DNA from: DASQBT01 sp035635075
GTDB taxonomy: Bacteria; Pseudomonadota; Gammaproteobacteria; Burkholderiales; Thiobacillaceae
Direction: 5' to 3'
NCBI GenBank assembly: GCA_035635075.1
Contig: DASQBT010000116.1
Coordinates: forward strand, 1 to 7,514
DNA: 7,514 bases
Shown here: positions 1 to 5,450 of the stretch, in pieces
How positions within the stretch are numbered: position 1 is the stretch's first letter
How the letters are laid out: each line of letters opens with the position of its first letter
The notes under the pieces: model-generated
What the model was told of the DNA's origin: nothing
Database searches by the model: none
The model's input: the letters and a program-made list of their open reading frames with translations, nothing else
Position numbers and translations under genes: made by a program

Positions 1-1278
1 CTGACTCCTGACATCCATCCCGATGAACCACTGCCGGGTGGCGCGAAAAATGACGGGTGTCTTGTGGCGCCAGCAATGCGGATAGCTGTGGCGCACCTTT
101 TCGTGGCTCAGCAGCCGGCCATTCTTTTCCAGCAGTTCGACGATGAGCGGGTTGGCTTCCCAGATGCTCTTGCCGCCCACGTCCGGCACCGAAGCATAGA
201 AACGGCCATCGTCCCCCACCGGGTTATCGACTTTCAAGCCGTAACGATTGCCGATCACATAGTCTTCCAGTCCGTGGCCGGGAGCTATATGAACCAAACC
301 GGTGCCCGCCTCCAGCGTGACGTGCTCGCCGCTGATAATCGGCACTTGGCGATCCTGGAACGGATGCTGGAGCATCAGGCCTTCAAGCGCCTGCCCCTTT
401 ACTTGCCCGACCACTTCCGCTGCATCGATGCCGTAGCGTTTGAGTGCGGCCTCCGCCAGTTCCCTGGCCAGGATCAGGATGCCGCGCGGGGTCATGATCA
501 GATCGTAATCAAATTCCGGCTGTACCGCGACGGCCTGGTTGGCGGGCAGGGTCCACGGGGTGGTGGTCCAGATGACGGCATGCACCGGGACATTGGGCGC
601 AGCAAAATTGAGGCGCCGAGCCAGTTCGCCGCTGTCGGCCAGGGCAAACGCCACATCGATGGCCGGGGAGGTCTTGTCCTCGTATTCGACTTCCGCTTCG
701 GCCAGCGCGGAGCCGCAGTCCACGCACCAGTGCACCGGCTTGGCGCCCTGGTGAAGAAATCCGGCGGCGTGAATCAGCGCGAGTTGGCGGATGATATTGG
801 CCTCGAATGCGTAGTCCATGGTGCGATACGGATGGTCCCAATCGCCCAGCACGCCCAATCGGATGAAGTCTGCCTTCTGCCGTTCGATCTGCGCGCCGGC
901 ATAGGCACGGCAGGTCTCGCGGAATTCGGCCGGAGCCAGATTCTTGCCATGCTGTTTTTCCACCTGCAACTCGATGGGCAGGCCGTGGCAGTCCCAGCCC
1001 GGTACATAGGGTGCATCGAAGCCCGCCAGGGTCTTGGCCTTGACGACGATGTCCTTGAGTATCTTGTTGACCGCATGGCCGATGTGAATATCACCATTGG
1101 CGTAGGGCGGGCCATCATGCAGGATGAACTTGGGGCGCCCCGCAGACCGCTCGCGCACGCGCTCGTAGCGCCTGTTCTCCTGCCAGGACCGAACCCAGCC
1201 GGGTTCGCGCTTGGCGAGGTCACCCCGCATGGGGAAGGGGGTGTCAGGCAGGTTCAGGGTGTTCTTGTAATCAGCCAT
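1..1278 (-). CDS. ileS: Isoleucyl-tRNA synthetase, N-terminal part (3' end beyond window)
   Basis: This class I aminoacyl-tRNA synthetase charges tRNA-Ile with isoleucine in the cytoplasm and hydrolyses mischarged valine. The window holds 426 codons of a family usually about 930 residues long, with no stop, so the gene continues past the left edge. Visible are the ATP-binding segment HDGPPYANG (54-62) and the HIGH signature (65-68). The CP1 editing domain shows WTTTPWTLPAN at 237-247 and VHIAPGHGLEDY at 329-340. Thr240, Asn247 and Asp339 align, with a constant offset of 3, with the E. coli editing residues Thr243, Asn250 and Asp342, so proofreading should be intact. The visible part ends just after the SYPHCWRHKTPV segment; the KMSKS loop and zinc site lie outside. 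The ATG at 1278 fits the family N-terminus. It lies inside the end of ribF (8-base overlap), and no clear Shine-Dalgarno precedes it, so translational coupling to ribF is likely. Confidence 0.97.
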   Translation of the reverse strand, partial: MADYKNTLNLPDTPFPMRGDLAKREPGWVRSWQENRRYERVRERSAGRPKFILHDGPPYANGDIHIGHAVNKILKDIVVKAKTLAGFDAPYVPGWDCHGLPIELQVEKQHGKNLAPAEFRETCRAYAGAQIERQKADFIRLGVLGDWDHPYRTMDYAFEANIIRQLALIHAAGFLHQGAKPVHWCVDCGSALAEAEVEYEDKTSPAIDVAFALADSGELARRLNFAAPNVPVHAVIWTTTPWTLPANQAVAVQPEFDYDLIMTPRGILILARELAEAALKRYGIDAAEVVGQVKGQALEGLMLQHPFQDRQVPIISGEHVTLEAGTGLVHIAPGHGLEDYVIGNRYGLKVDNPVGDDGRFYASVPDVGGKSIWEANPLIVELLEKNGRLLSHEKVRHSYPHCWRHKTPVIFRATRQWFIGMDVRSQ

Positions 1279-2200
1279 GTCGGGTAGCAAAAAAAGATTT
1301 GGCGTCGGTGACGTCAAGCTTGATCTGGGCAACGAGGCTGGGAAGGTCCGGGTATTTTTCTTCGTCGCGCAGTTTCTTCAGAAAATCCACGCGCAGGCGC
1401 TGGCCATACAGATCGCGATCCAGATCGAAGATGAAGGCTTCCAAAGTGGGCCGGCCATTGACGTGCACCGTGGGTCGCACCCCAAGGCTGGCCACGCCCC
1501 GCAGCGGGGTGCTGGCTATGCCCCACACTTCCACCACGTAGATGCCGCTGAGTGGAGGGCGATTGTGGCGCAACTGGATATTGGCGGTGGGAAAGCCGAT
1601 GCTGCGGCCCAGTTTGTTGCCGTGAAAAAGCCGCCCTGTAATGCTGTATGGCCGCCCCAGCAACCGGGCCGCCTTATCCATGTCGCCTTCGGCCAGGGCC
1701 TCGCGTACGGCGGTGCTGGAGGAGCGAACCCCTTCAACCGTAACGGTGGGCAGGAATTCGGCCACGAAGCCTTGCTCTTCGCCGGCAGCCTTGAGAAGGG
1801 CAAAATCGCCGGCGCGTTTCGCGCCAAAACGGAAGTCATCGCCGACCAGCACCCAGCGTGCGCCGAGGGTCTTGACCAGGGCACGATCGATGAAGGCGTG
1901 CGGCGAAAGCGCGGCAAAGGCCTGGTTGAAACGGAACACATGCAGGCGGTCCAGGCCGCTTACCTGGAGCAGCTCGGCCTTTTCGCGCAGGCTGGTGAGG
2001 CGCGCCGGGGCCTGGGCGGGGCTGAAGAACTCCCGCGGATGGGGCTCGAAGGTCAGCACGCAGGTAGGCAGTTTGCGCGCGGTCGCTTCAGCCTTGAGCC
2101 TTTCCAGCATGGCCAAATGCCCAAGGTGCAGGCCATCGAAATTGCCGATGGTCAGCGCGCAAGGGCCGTCGGGTGAGGTGAAACCGTGAGTGATCTGCAT
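1271..2200 (-). CDS. ribF: Bifunctional riboflavin kinase / FAD synthetase
   Basis: RibF phosphorylates riboflavin to FMN and then adenylylates FMN to FAD in the cytosol. The protein is 309 residues, the normal family length. The N-terminal nucleotidyltransferase domain shows GNFDGLHLGH (19-28, with the HxGH motif), VGDDFRFG (119-126) and SSSTAVR (160-166). The C-terminal flavokinase domain shows GFPTAN (202-207), SGIYVVEV (218-225) and GVRPTV (240-245); Glu254 in LEAFIFD is the likely catalytic base. The frame stays open upstream to 2350, but that start would overlap the end of murJ. The ATG at 2200 matches the usual short lead (about 16 residues) before the TIGNFDG block, so I chose it. No good ribosome binding site is visible. 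The gene lies 101 bases after murJ and overlaps ileS by 8 bases; ribF-ileS adjacency is widely conserved in proteobacteria. Confidence 0.96.
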   Translation of the reverse strand: MQITHGFTSPDGPCALTIGNFDGLHLGHLAMLERLKAEATARKLPTCVLTFEPHPREFFSPAQAPARLTSLREKAELLQVSGLDRLHVFRFNQAFAALSPHAFIDRALVKTLGARWVLVGDDFRFGAKRAGDFALLKAAGEEQGFVAEFLPTVTVEGVRSSSTAVREALAEGDMDKAARLLGRPYSITGRLFHGNKLGRSIGFPTANIQLRHNRPPLSGIYVVEVWGIASTPLRGVASLGVRPTVHVNGRPTLEAFIFDLDRDLYGQRLRVDFLKKLRDEEKYPDLPSLVAQIKLDVTDAKSFFATRHG

Positions 2201-2265
2201 CGGGCCAGGGACTTTGCGTCCGCTACAAGCGCTGAGATGCGCCTGATCCGGACTCGAAAGCTTGA

Positions 2266-2296
2266 ATTTTAGCGGCTTTTGCTCAGGGCCTGTTAA
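2266..2296 (-). promoter_or_regulatory. Possible promoter for ribF-ileS
   Basis: In the murJ-ribF gap, on the minus strand, a TTAACA box (2291-2296) and a TAAAAT box (2266-2271) each match the sigma-70 consensus at 5 of 6 positions, separated by 19 bases. The spacer is longer than the ideal 17, so strength is uncertain. Transcription would begin near 2259, giving a ribF leader of about 60 bases. That is too short for an FMN riboswitch, and I see no such element. ribF may also be read through from murJ. Confidence 0.35.
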
Positions 2297-2301
2297 CGCT
2301 G

Positions 2302-3837
2302 TCAGGCAGCCTTGCGGGAGAACTGACGCGGTCGGATGCCGCCCATCCACAAGGCGAGAAAATAAACGCTGGCGCCGAGCATGACCAAGCCCATCAGGTA
2401 AGCCACCCGGCTGTGAAACCGGCTGTGCAGCCAGAAATCTTCATTTCCTCCGGCAAGGTAGAGGGCCAAGCTCATCGCACCCACCGCCAAGGTCACTCTG
2501 AGAATGAAGGCCCACCAGCCGGGCTGAGGGAAAAAAACTTGATGCTTGCGCAGCAGGCGAAGCAGGATGCTTGCATTCAGACAGGCACCCAGTCCAATGG
2601 ACAAGGCCAGTCCGGCGTGTTTGAGGGGACCGATGAACGCCAGGTTCATGACCTGGGTGGCAACCAGGGTGAGGATGGCGACCTTGACCGGGGTGCGAAT
2701 GTTTTGCCGGGCGTAAAAACCCGGCGCGAGGACCTTGACCAGGATCAACCCCAGCAAACCAACCGAGTAAGCCATCAGGGCCTGTCGGGTCATCCATAGA
2801 TCATGGGCCGTGAACTGGCCATAGAAAAACAGGGTGGAAATCAGCGGCACCGCCAGCACGGCCAAGGCGGCGGCGGCGGGCAGGGCGAGCAGAAGCGTTA
2901 GCCGCAAACCCCAGTCGAGCAAGCGGGAATATTCCTGAGGGGACTTGTCTGTGTAGTGTTTGGACAGACTGGGCAGCAGGATGGTGCCAAGCGCGACGCC
3001 CAGCATGCCGGTGGGAAATTCCATCAGCCGGTCCGCGTAGTACAGCCAGGAAACGCTGCCGGTGCCCAGGAAAGACGCAAATATGGTGTTGATGAGCAGA
3101 CTGATCTGGGCCACGGAAACACCGAGGGTGGCCGGCCCCATGAGCGTCAGTATGCGCCGCACCCCGGGGTCGGAGTGGTCCAGAGTCGGCTTGGGCAGCA
3201 TGCCGATCCTGAGCAGGGCCGGAATCTGCAGGCCCAGTTGCAGCGCGCCGCCCAAAAGCACGCCCCAGGCCAGAGCCAGCACCGGCGGGTTGAAATGGGG
3301 CGCCAGTACGGTGGCGGCAACAATCATCGCCACATTCAACAACACCGGCGTGAAGGCGGGGATGGAAAAGCGGCTCCACGTGTTAAGTATGCCGGCGGAC
3401 AGCGCAACCAGGGAGATAAAGCAAATGTACGGGAAAGTGATGCGGGTCAGCAGCACGGTAGCATCAAATTTTGCTGGTTGCTCGGCGAACCCGGGCGCGC
3501 TGATGTAGACCAGGGCCGGCGCGCCGAGTACGCCCAACAAGGCAATCGCGATCAGCGCGAGGCTTAATATTGATGCGACCTGACTTGCCAGACGGCGAGT
3601 CGCGTCTTCGCCTTTCTTATTTCTATACTCCGCCAGGATGGGAACAAAGGCCTGGGAAAAAGCCCCTTCGGCGAACAGACGGCGCAACAAGTTGGGAAGC
3701 TTGAACGCGACAAAGAACGCATCCGTATAAAGTCCGGCGCCGAAGATTCGGGCGACCAAGGTGTCGCGGATGAATCCGGAAATGCGCGAAAGCAGGGTGA
3801 AGCTGCTTATTGTGGCGAGGGCTTTGAGTAGATTCAT
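2302..3837 (-). CDS. murJ: Lipid II flippase MurJ (MviN family)
   Basis: MurJ is a polytopic inner-membrane protein of the MOP exporter superfamily that flips lipid-linked peptidoglycan precursor across the cytoplasmic membrane. The product is 511 residues, the same length as E. coli MurJ. It is mostly hydrophobic helices consistent with the family's 14 transmembrane segments. The N-terminus carries the family signature, with Arg18 (LLSRISGF), Arg24 and Asp25 (FIRD), Asp39 (YTDAFF) and Arg52 (NLLRRLFAEG). Arg270 lies in YYADRLMEFPTG. Arg18, Arg24, Asp39, Arg52 and Arg270 fall at the same numbers as the functionally important residues of E. coli MurJ, which also confirms the ATG at 3837 as the start. 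No Shine-Dalgarno sequence is evident before it. The gene diverges from rpsT and leads the minus-strand murJ-ribF-ileS cluster. No obvious terminator follows it before ribF. Confidence 0.97.
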   Translation of the reverse strand: MNLLKALATISSFTLLSRISGFIRDTLVARIFGAGLYTDAFFVAFKLPNLLRRLFAEGAFSQAFVPILAEYRNKKGEDATRRLASQVASILSLALIAIALLGVLGAPALVYISAPGFAEQPAKFDATVLLTRITFPYICFISLVALSAGILNTWSRFSIPAFTPVLLNVAMIVAATVLAPHFNPPVLALAWGVLLGGALQLGLQIPALLRIGMLPKPTLDHSDPGVRRILTLMGPATLGVSVAQISLLINTIFASFLGTGSVSWLYYADRLMEFPTGMLGVALGTILLPSLSKHYTDKSPQEYSRLLDWGLRLTLLLALPAAAALAVLAVPLISTLFFYGQFTAHDLWMTRQALMAYSVGLLGLILVKVLAPGFYARQNIRTPVKVAILTLVATQVMNLAFIGPLKHAGLALSIGLGACLNASILLRLLRKHQVFFPQPGWWAFILRVTLAVGAMSLALYLAGGNEDFWLHSRFHSRVAYLMGLVMLGASVYFLALWMGGIRPRQFSRKAA

Positions 3838-3848
3838 AGAGATGGCGA

Positions 3849-3877
3849 ATTCTGGCCGCGCTTGCGCGCGGTTGCAA
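3849..3877 (-). promoter_or_regulatory. Possible murJ promoter close to the start codon
   Basis: On the minus strand, TTGCAA (3872-3877) and CAGAAT (3849-3854) are separated by exactly 17 bases, each matching 4 of 6 consensus positions. Transcription would begin near 3843, only about 6 bases before the murJ ATG. This would make the mRNA nearly leaderless and would agree with the absence of a visible Shine-Dalgarno. The spacer is itself an inverted repeat. This is a by-eye prediction. Confidence 0.3.
3856..3871. repeat. Inverted repeat in the murJ-rpsT control region
   Basis: This is a perfect 6-base dyad, CCGCGC-TTGC-GCGCGG. It occupies most of the spacer of the proposed murJ promoter and lies two bases from a second dyad at 3874-3888. 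It is too far from any gene end, and has no T tract, to be a terminator. It may be an operator, or a chance result of GC-rich sequence. Confidence 0.5.
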
Positions 3878-3888
3878 GCAAAGCTTGC
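3874..3888. repeat. Second inverted repeat, reaching the rpsT -35 box
   Basis: GCAAGC-AAA-GCTTGC is a perfect 6-base dyad with a 3-base centre. Its right arm overlaps the proposed rpsT -35 box (3885-3890), and its left arm overlaps the proposed murJ -35 box (3872-3877). The right arm belongs to GCTTGCGC (3883-3890), which is also present as a direct repeat at 3860-3867, 23 bases away. The position suits a regulator acting on both divergent promoters, but no known binding site is recognised. Confidence 0.5.
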
Positions 3889-3914
3889 GCAGCACCGATC
3901 GTTTCCCCTATAAT
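3885..3914 (+). promoter_or_regulatory. rpsT promoter (sigma-70 type)
   Basis: A perfect TATAAT -10 box (3909-3914) lies 18 bases after TTGCGC (3885-3890), which resembles the -35 consensus TTGACA at its first three positions. Transcription should start near 3921, giving an rpsT leader of about 42 bases that ends in a GAGGAG ribosome binding site (3949-3954), 8 bases before the ATG. A strong promoter fits a ribosomal protein gene. Confidence 0.75.
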
Positions 3915-3962
3915 TTCACGCTTTGCCGGATTCGGCAGCGACAGATTTGAGGAGTCAGCTTT

Positions 3963-4226
3963 ATGGCTAATACCGTTCAGGCCCGCAAGCGTGCGCGTCA
4001 GGCCATTGCAGCACGTGCCCAAAACATGGCGCAGCGTTCTGAGCTGCGCACCGCCATCAAGAAGGTAAGTGCCGCTGTGCAGGCAGGCGACAAGGCCGCG
4101 GCTGCAACGGTGTTCCGTTCTTCCATGAGCGTGATCGACCGGATTGCCGACAAGAAGATCATTCACAAGAACAAGGCTGCCCGCCACAAGAGCCGTCTCG
4201 CGCATGCGATCAAGGCCATGGCTTGA
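3963..4226 (+). CDS. rpsT: 30S ribosomal protein S20
   Basis: S20 is a primary 16S rRNA-binding protein that helps assemble the 30S body. The product is 87 residues, the usual S20 length. It opens with the family hallmark MANTVQARKRARQ, contains SELRTAIKKV (26-35) and the block VIDRIADKKIIHKNKAARHK (57-76), and is very rich in Lys, Arg and Ala, as expected of three basic rRNA-contacting helices. The ATG at 3963 has GAGGAG 8 bases upstream. In E. coli rpsT starts with UUG and is controlled by its own product; here the start is ATG, and no autoregulatory structure is recognised in the short leader. It is monocistronic, with its own promoter upstream and an intrinsic terminator 23 bases after the stop, and diverges from murJ. 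Confidence 0.98.
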   Translation: MANTVQARKRARQAIAARAQNMAQRSELRTAIKKVSAAVQAGDKAAAATVFRSSMSVIDRIADKKIIHKNKAARHKSRLAHAIKAMA

Positions 4227-4249
4227 GTCTGCAAGCCTGCTCAAACAAC

Positions 4250-4273
4250 AAACGCCGCTGATGCGGCGTTTTT
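4250..4273. terminator. Bidirectional intrinsic terminator between rpsT and the DUF3579 gene
   Basis: A 9-bp perfect stem (AAACGCCGC / GCGGCGTTT) with a TGAT loop is followed on the plus strand by a T tract (4269-4273, partly within the stem). It ends rpsT, whose stop is 23 bases upstream. Read on the minus strand, the same stem is followed by TTTGTTGTTT and lies 20 bases past the DUF3579 stop. It can therefore serve both convergent genes. Confidence 0.9.
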
Positions 4274-4292
4274 CTTGTGGACCCGGCAGCGG

Positions 4293-4610
4293 TCAGGCGT
4301 TTTTCTTGGGTGCCGCCTGCTGCATAGCGGGTGCGTCGCCATCTTCCAGCATCAGGTCATTTTCGCGGCCGAAACCAAGCACGAAGTTGTAAGCCCGTTC
4401 GTCCAGCTCCTTCAGCCGCTTGCTTACGATGACGCACCGTATGCCATCGATCGTGGTGGGCCTTACACAGGGTGAGTAACCGAGCCGGTTGTCTTCATCA
4501 AACGTCGACAGGATGCCCGCCAGGCGTTCCGCCCAGTCACTCGGGCGAAAGGTCTTTCCGCTGGTAGTTACTCCCCGAATGATGAGCTCGTTGGGTTTGG
4601 CGATTGACAT
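4293..4610 (-). CDS. DUF3579 family protein of unknown function
   Basis: This is a 105-residue soluble protein with no signal peptide or membrane segment. It resembles the DUF3579 family, common in betaproteobacteria. The core shows NELIIRGVTTSGKTFRPSDWAERL (7-30), GYSPCVRPTTIDGIRCVIV (44-62) and a C-terminal helix with AYNFVLGFGRENDL (73-86). Residues 90-105 form a low-complexity tail ending in lysines. The function is unknown, and no catalytic motif can be claimed. The frame is open to 4736, but the ATG at 4610 gives the usual family length and begins just before the conserved block. A candidate extended -10 element also places transcription start downstream of the longer starts. Only a weak AGG-type ribosome binding site precedes it. 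It converges on rpsT and diverges from the microprotein gene. Confidence 0.85.
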   Translation of the reverse strand: MSIAKPNELIIRGVTTSGKTFRPSDWAERLAGILSTFDEDNRLGYSPCVRPTTIDGIRCVIVSKRLKELDERAYNFVLGFGRENDLMLEDGDAPAMQQAAPKKNA

Positions 4611-4633
4611 GTGCTGTGGCCTGATTTTTGCGG

Positions 4634-4642
4634 ATTCTAACA
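4634..4642 (-). promoter_or_regulatory. Possible extended -10 promoter of the DUF3579 gene
   Basis: The minus strand reads TGTTAGAAT, which fits the extended -10 pattern TGn followed by TAGAAT (5 of 6 consensus). No convincing -35 box is seen, which is typical of extended -10 promoters. Transcription would start near 4627, about 17 bases before the ATG at 4610, supporting that start over the longer in-frame one at 4643. Confidence 0.4.
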
Positions 4643-4696
4643 TGGTCGCGCAACATGTTCCGAAGTCCAGCGCCGTACCCAGGTTCGTGCCGCGAT

Positions 4697-4724
4697 TTGC
4701 AAAAGCTTCTGATTCGGTTAATAT
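4697..4724 (+). promoter_or_regulatory. Possible promoter of the microprotein / membrane protein pair
   Basis: TTGCAA (4697-4702) and TAATAT (4719-4724) are separated by 16 bases, and each matches 4 of 6 sigma-70 consensus positions. Transcription would start near 4731, giving a leader of about 46 bases ahead of the ATG at 4777. The surrounding stretch is locally AT-rich within a GC-rich window, which supports it modestly. Confidence 0.4.
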
Positions 4725-4776
4725 CTGCGGCGCCATTCCCGACCAAATTCCTCAACTATCCCAGGAGGCAAGCAAA

Positions 4777-4872
4777 ATGAAAAATCCCCTCGACTCCCTT
4801 TGGGGCACTGTAATCTCGGGCCTGATACTCACGGCCGTTCTATACGTCGTTGTCAAAAACTTTCTGGCTTGA
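4777..4872 (+). CDS. 31-residue single-helix membrane microprotein
   Basis: This short gene encodes MKNPLDSLWG followed by a hydrophobic stretch (about residues 11-26: TVISGLILTAVLYVVV) and the tail KNFLA. It is almost certainly one transmembrane helix with very short ends. Support for translation is strong: a perfect AGGAGG ribosome binding site at 4763-4768, 8 bases before the ATG, which is the best in the window. The next gene, a four-helix membrane protein, starts 18 bases after its stop, so the two are probably co-transcribed. I do not recognise a named family. By analogy with small single-helix subunits of membrane complexes such as CydX, CcoQ or KdpF, it may stabilise its neighbour; that is inference only. 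Confidence 0.75.
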   Translation: MKNPLDSLWGTVISGLILTAVLYVVVKNFLA

Positions 4873-4890
4873 GAAAAAGGGAGAACATTG

Positions 4891-5388
4891 ATGGAAATGG
4901 ATATCGTTCCCGCACTGGCGCGCTGGATTCACTTCATGGCTGGCGTGATGTGGATCGGTTTGCTGTATTATTTTAATTTTGTGCAAGTGGCTGCGCTCAA
5001 GGCCGCGGCTGCAGATGGGACCGGGGCAGGCATCACCAAGCACGTGGCCCCACGCGCTTTGCTGTTTTTTCGCTGGGCTGCAGTCGTTACATGGCTTGCG
5101 GGCGCGGCTCTGTTGGGTAATCAGTTCGGCAACGCTTTCACGCTTTCGAACGGCATGGCAGGAATCGGTGTTGGCGCCTGGCTCGGAACCATCATGTTGT
5201 TTAACGTTTGGGTGTTCATCTGGCCGAATCAGAAGAAGATTCTCGGCATCGTGCAGGCCAGTGATGACGAGAAGAACAAGGCGCGTCGGGTGGCCTTCCT
5301 GGCGTCCCGGACCAACACCATGCTGTCCATTCCCATGCTGTTTTTCATGGCTGGGGGCTGGTCGCACAGGGCGATTTTCGGCCTATAA
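4891..5388 (+). CDS. Four-helix membrane protein, Urate_ox_N/PuuD-like
   Basis: This 165-residue integral membrane protein has four hydrophobic segments (about 12-33, 56-76, 90-111 and 143-157). Conserved-looking motifs are WIHFMAGVMWIGLLYYFNFVQV (12-33), KHVAPRALLFFRW (50-62), WLGTIMLFNVWVFIWPNQKK (97-116) and SRTNTMLSIPMLFFM (139-153). From memory, these resemble the Urate_ox_N (DUF989) family, which in PuuD forms an eight-helix domain fused to a cytochrome c. Here only four helices are present, and there is no CXXCH haem motif. His14 and His51 could be haem or metal ligands, but this is unproven. No purine-degradation gene lies nearby, so a urate oxidase role should not be assumed. The ATG at 4891 has GGGAG (4879-4883) 7 bases upstream, and is preferred to the TTG at 4888. 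It follows the microprotein gene by 18 bases and is followed by a strong hairpin. Confidence 0.8.
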   Translation: MEMDIVPALARWIHFMAGVMWIGLLYYFNFVQVAALKAAAADGTGAGITKHVAPRALLFFRWAAVVTWLAGAALLGNQFGNAFTLSNGMAGIGVGAWLGTIMLFNVWVFIWPNQKKILGIVQASDDEKNKARRVAFLASRTNTMLSIPMLFFMAGGWSHRAIFGL

Positions 5389-5389
5389 T
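5384..5389 (+). promoter_or_regulatory. TATAAT box upstream of the hairpin, candidate argD -10 element
   Basis: A perfect TATAAT overlaps the TAA stop of the membrane protein gene. No good -35 box is present (GTCGCA at 17 bases matches 3 of 6), and there is no extended -10 TG. Transcription would start near 5396, leaving a leader of about 55 bases that contains the 5409-5432 hairpin. It is the best visible candidate for an argD-argF promoter, but remains weak. Confidence 0.3.
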
Positions 5390-5408
5390 TAAATGAGTTG
5401 ATTTATGC

Positions 5409-5432
5409 ACACGGCGGCTTGGGCCGCCGTGT
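5409..5432 (+). terminator. Strong hairpin with U-rich tail just before argD (terminator or attenuator)
   Basis: A perfect 10-bp stem (ACACGGCGGC / GCCGCCGTGT) with a TTGG loop is followed by TTTATTTT. It lies 20 bases after the stop of the membrane protein gene and looks like its intrinsic terminator. However, argD begins only 18 bases further on, too little room for a complete promoter. argD transcripts therefore probably start upstream of the hairpin and carry it in their leader. Confidence 0.8.
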
Positions 5433-5450
5433 TTATTTTCAGGCAGCCCT

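Noticed and set aside
64..1287. 407-codon open frame on the plus strand opposite ileS
   Set aside because: The minus strand of this stretch encodes unmistakable isoleucyl-tRNA synthetase; the plus-strand frame is an antisense shadow of GC-rich codons with no recognisable domain.
1289..1295. Run of seven T on the ribF coding strand in a T TTT TTT slippery arrangement near the ribF stop
   Set aside because: A -1 shift leads to a short out-of-frame tail and not into ileS, which is in the +1 frame; no stimulatory structure is apparent and ileS has its own ATG.
1277..2176. 299-codon plus-strand open frame opposite ribF
   Set aside because: It is antisense to a well-supported ribF with all family motifs, and it has no ribosome site or family resemblance.
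2229..2242. GCGC-TGAGAT-GCGC dyad in the murJ-ribF gap as a terminator or riboswitch stem
   Set aside because: The arms are only four bases, there is no T tract, and the leader is too short for an FMN riboswitch.
2201..2350. In-frame N-terminal extension of ribF starting at 2350
   Set aside because: It would overlap the end of murJ, and the extra 50 residues have no counterpart in RibF; the ATG at 2200 fits the family.
4611..4736. Longer DUF3579 start at 4736 or 4643
   Set aside because: The extension is not family-like, and the candidate -10 element places transcription start downstream of both codons.
4489..4872. 127-codon plus-strand frame ending at the microprotein stop
   Set aside because: Its upstream part is antisense to the DUF3579 gene and crosses the proposed promoters; only the last 31 codons follow a real ribosome site and form a sensible protein.
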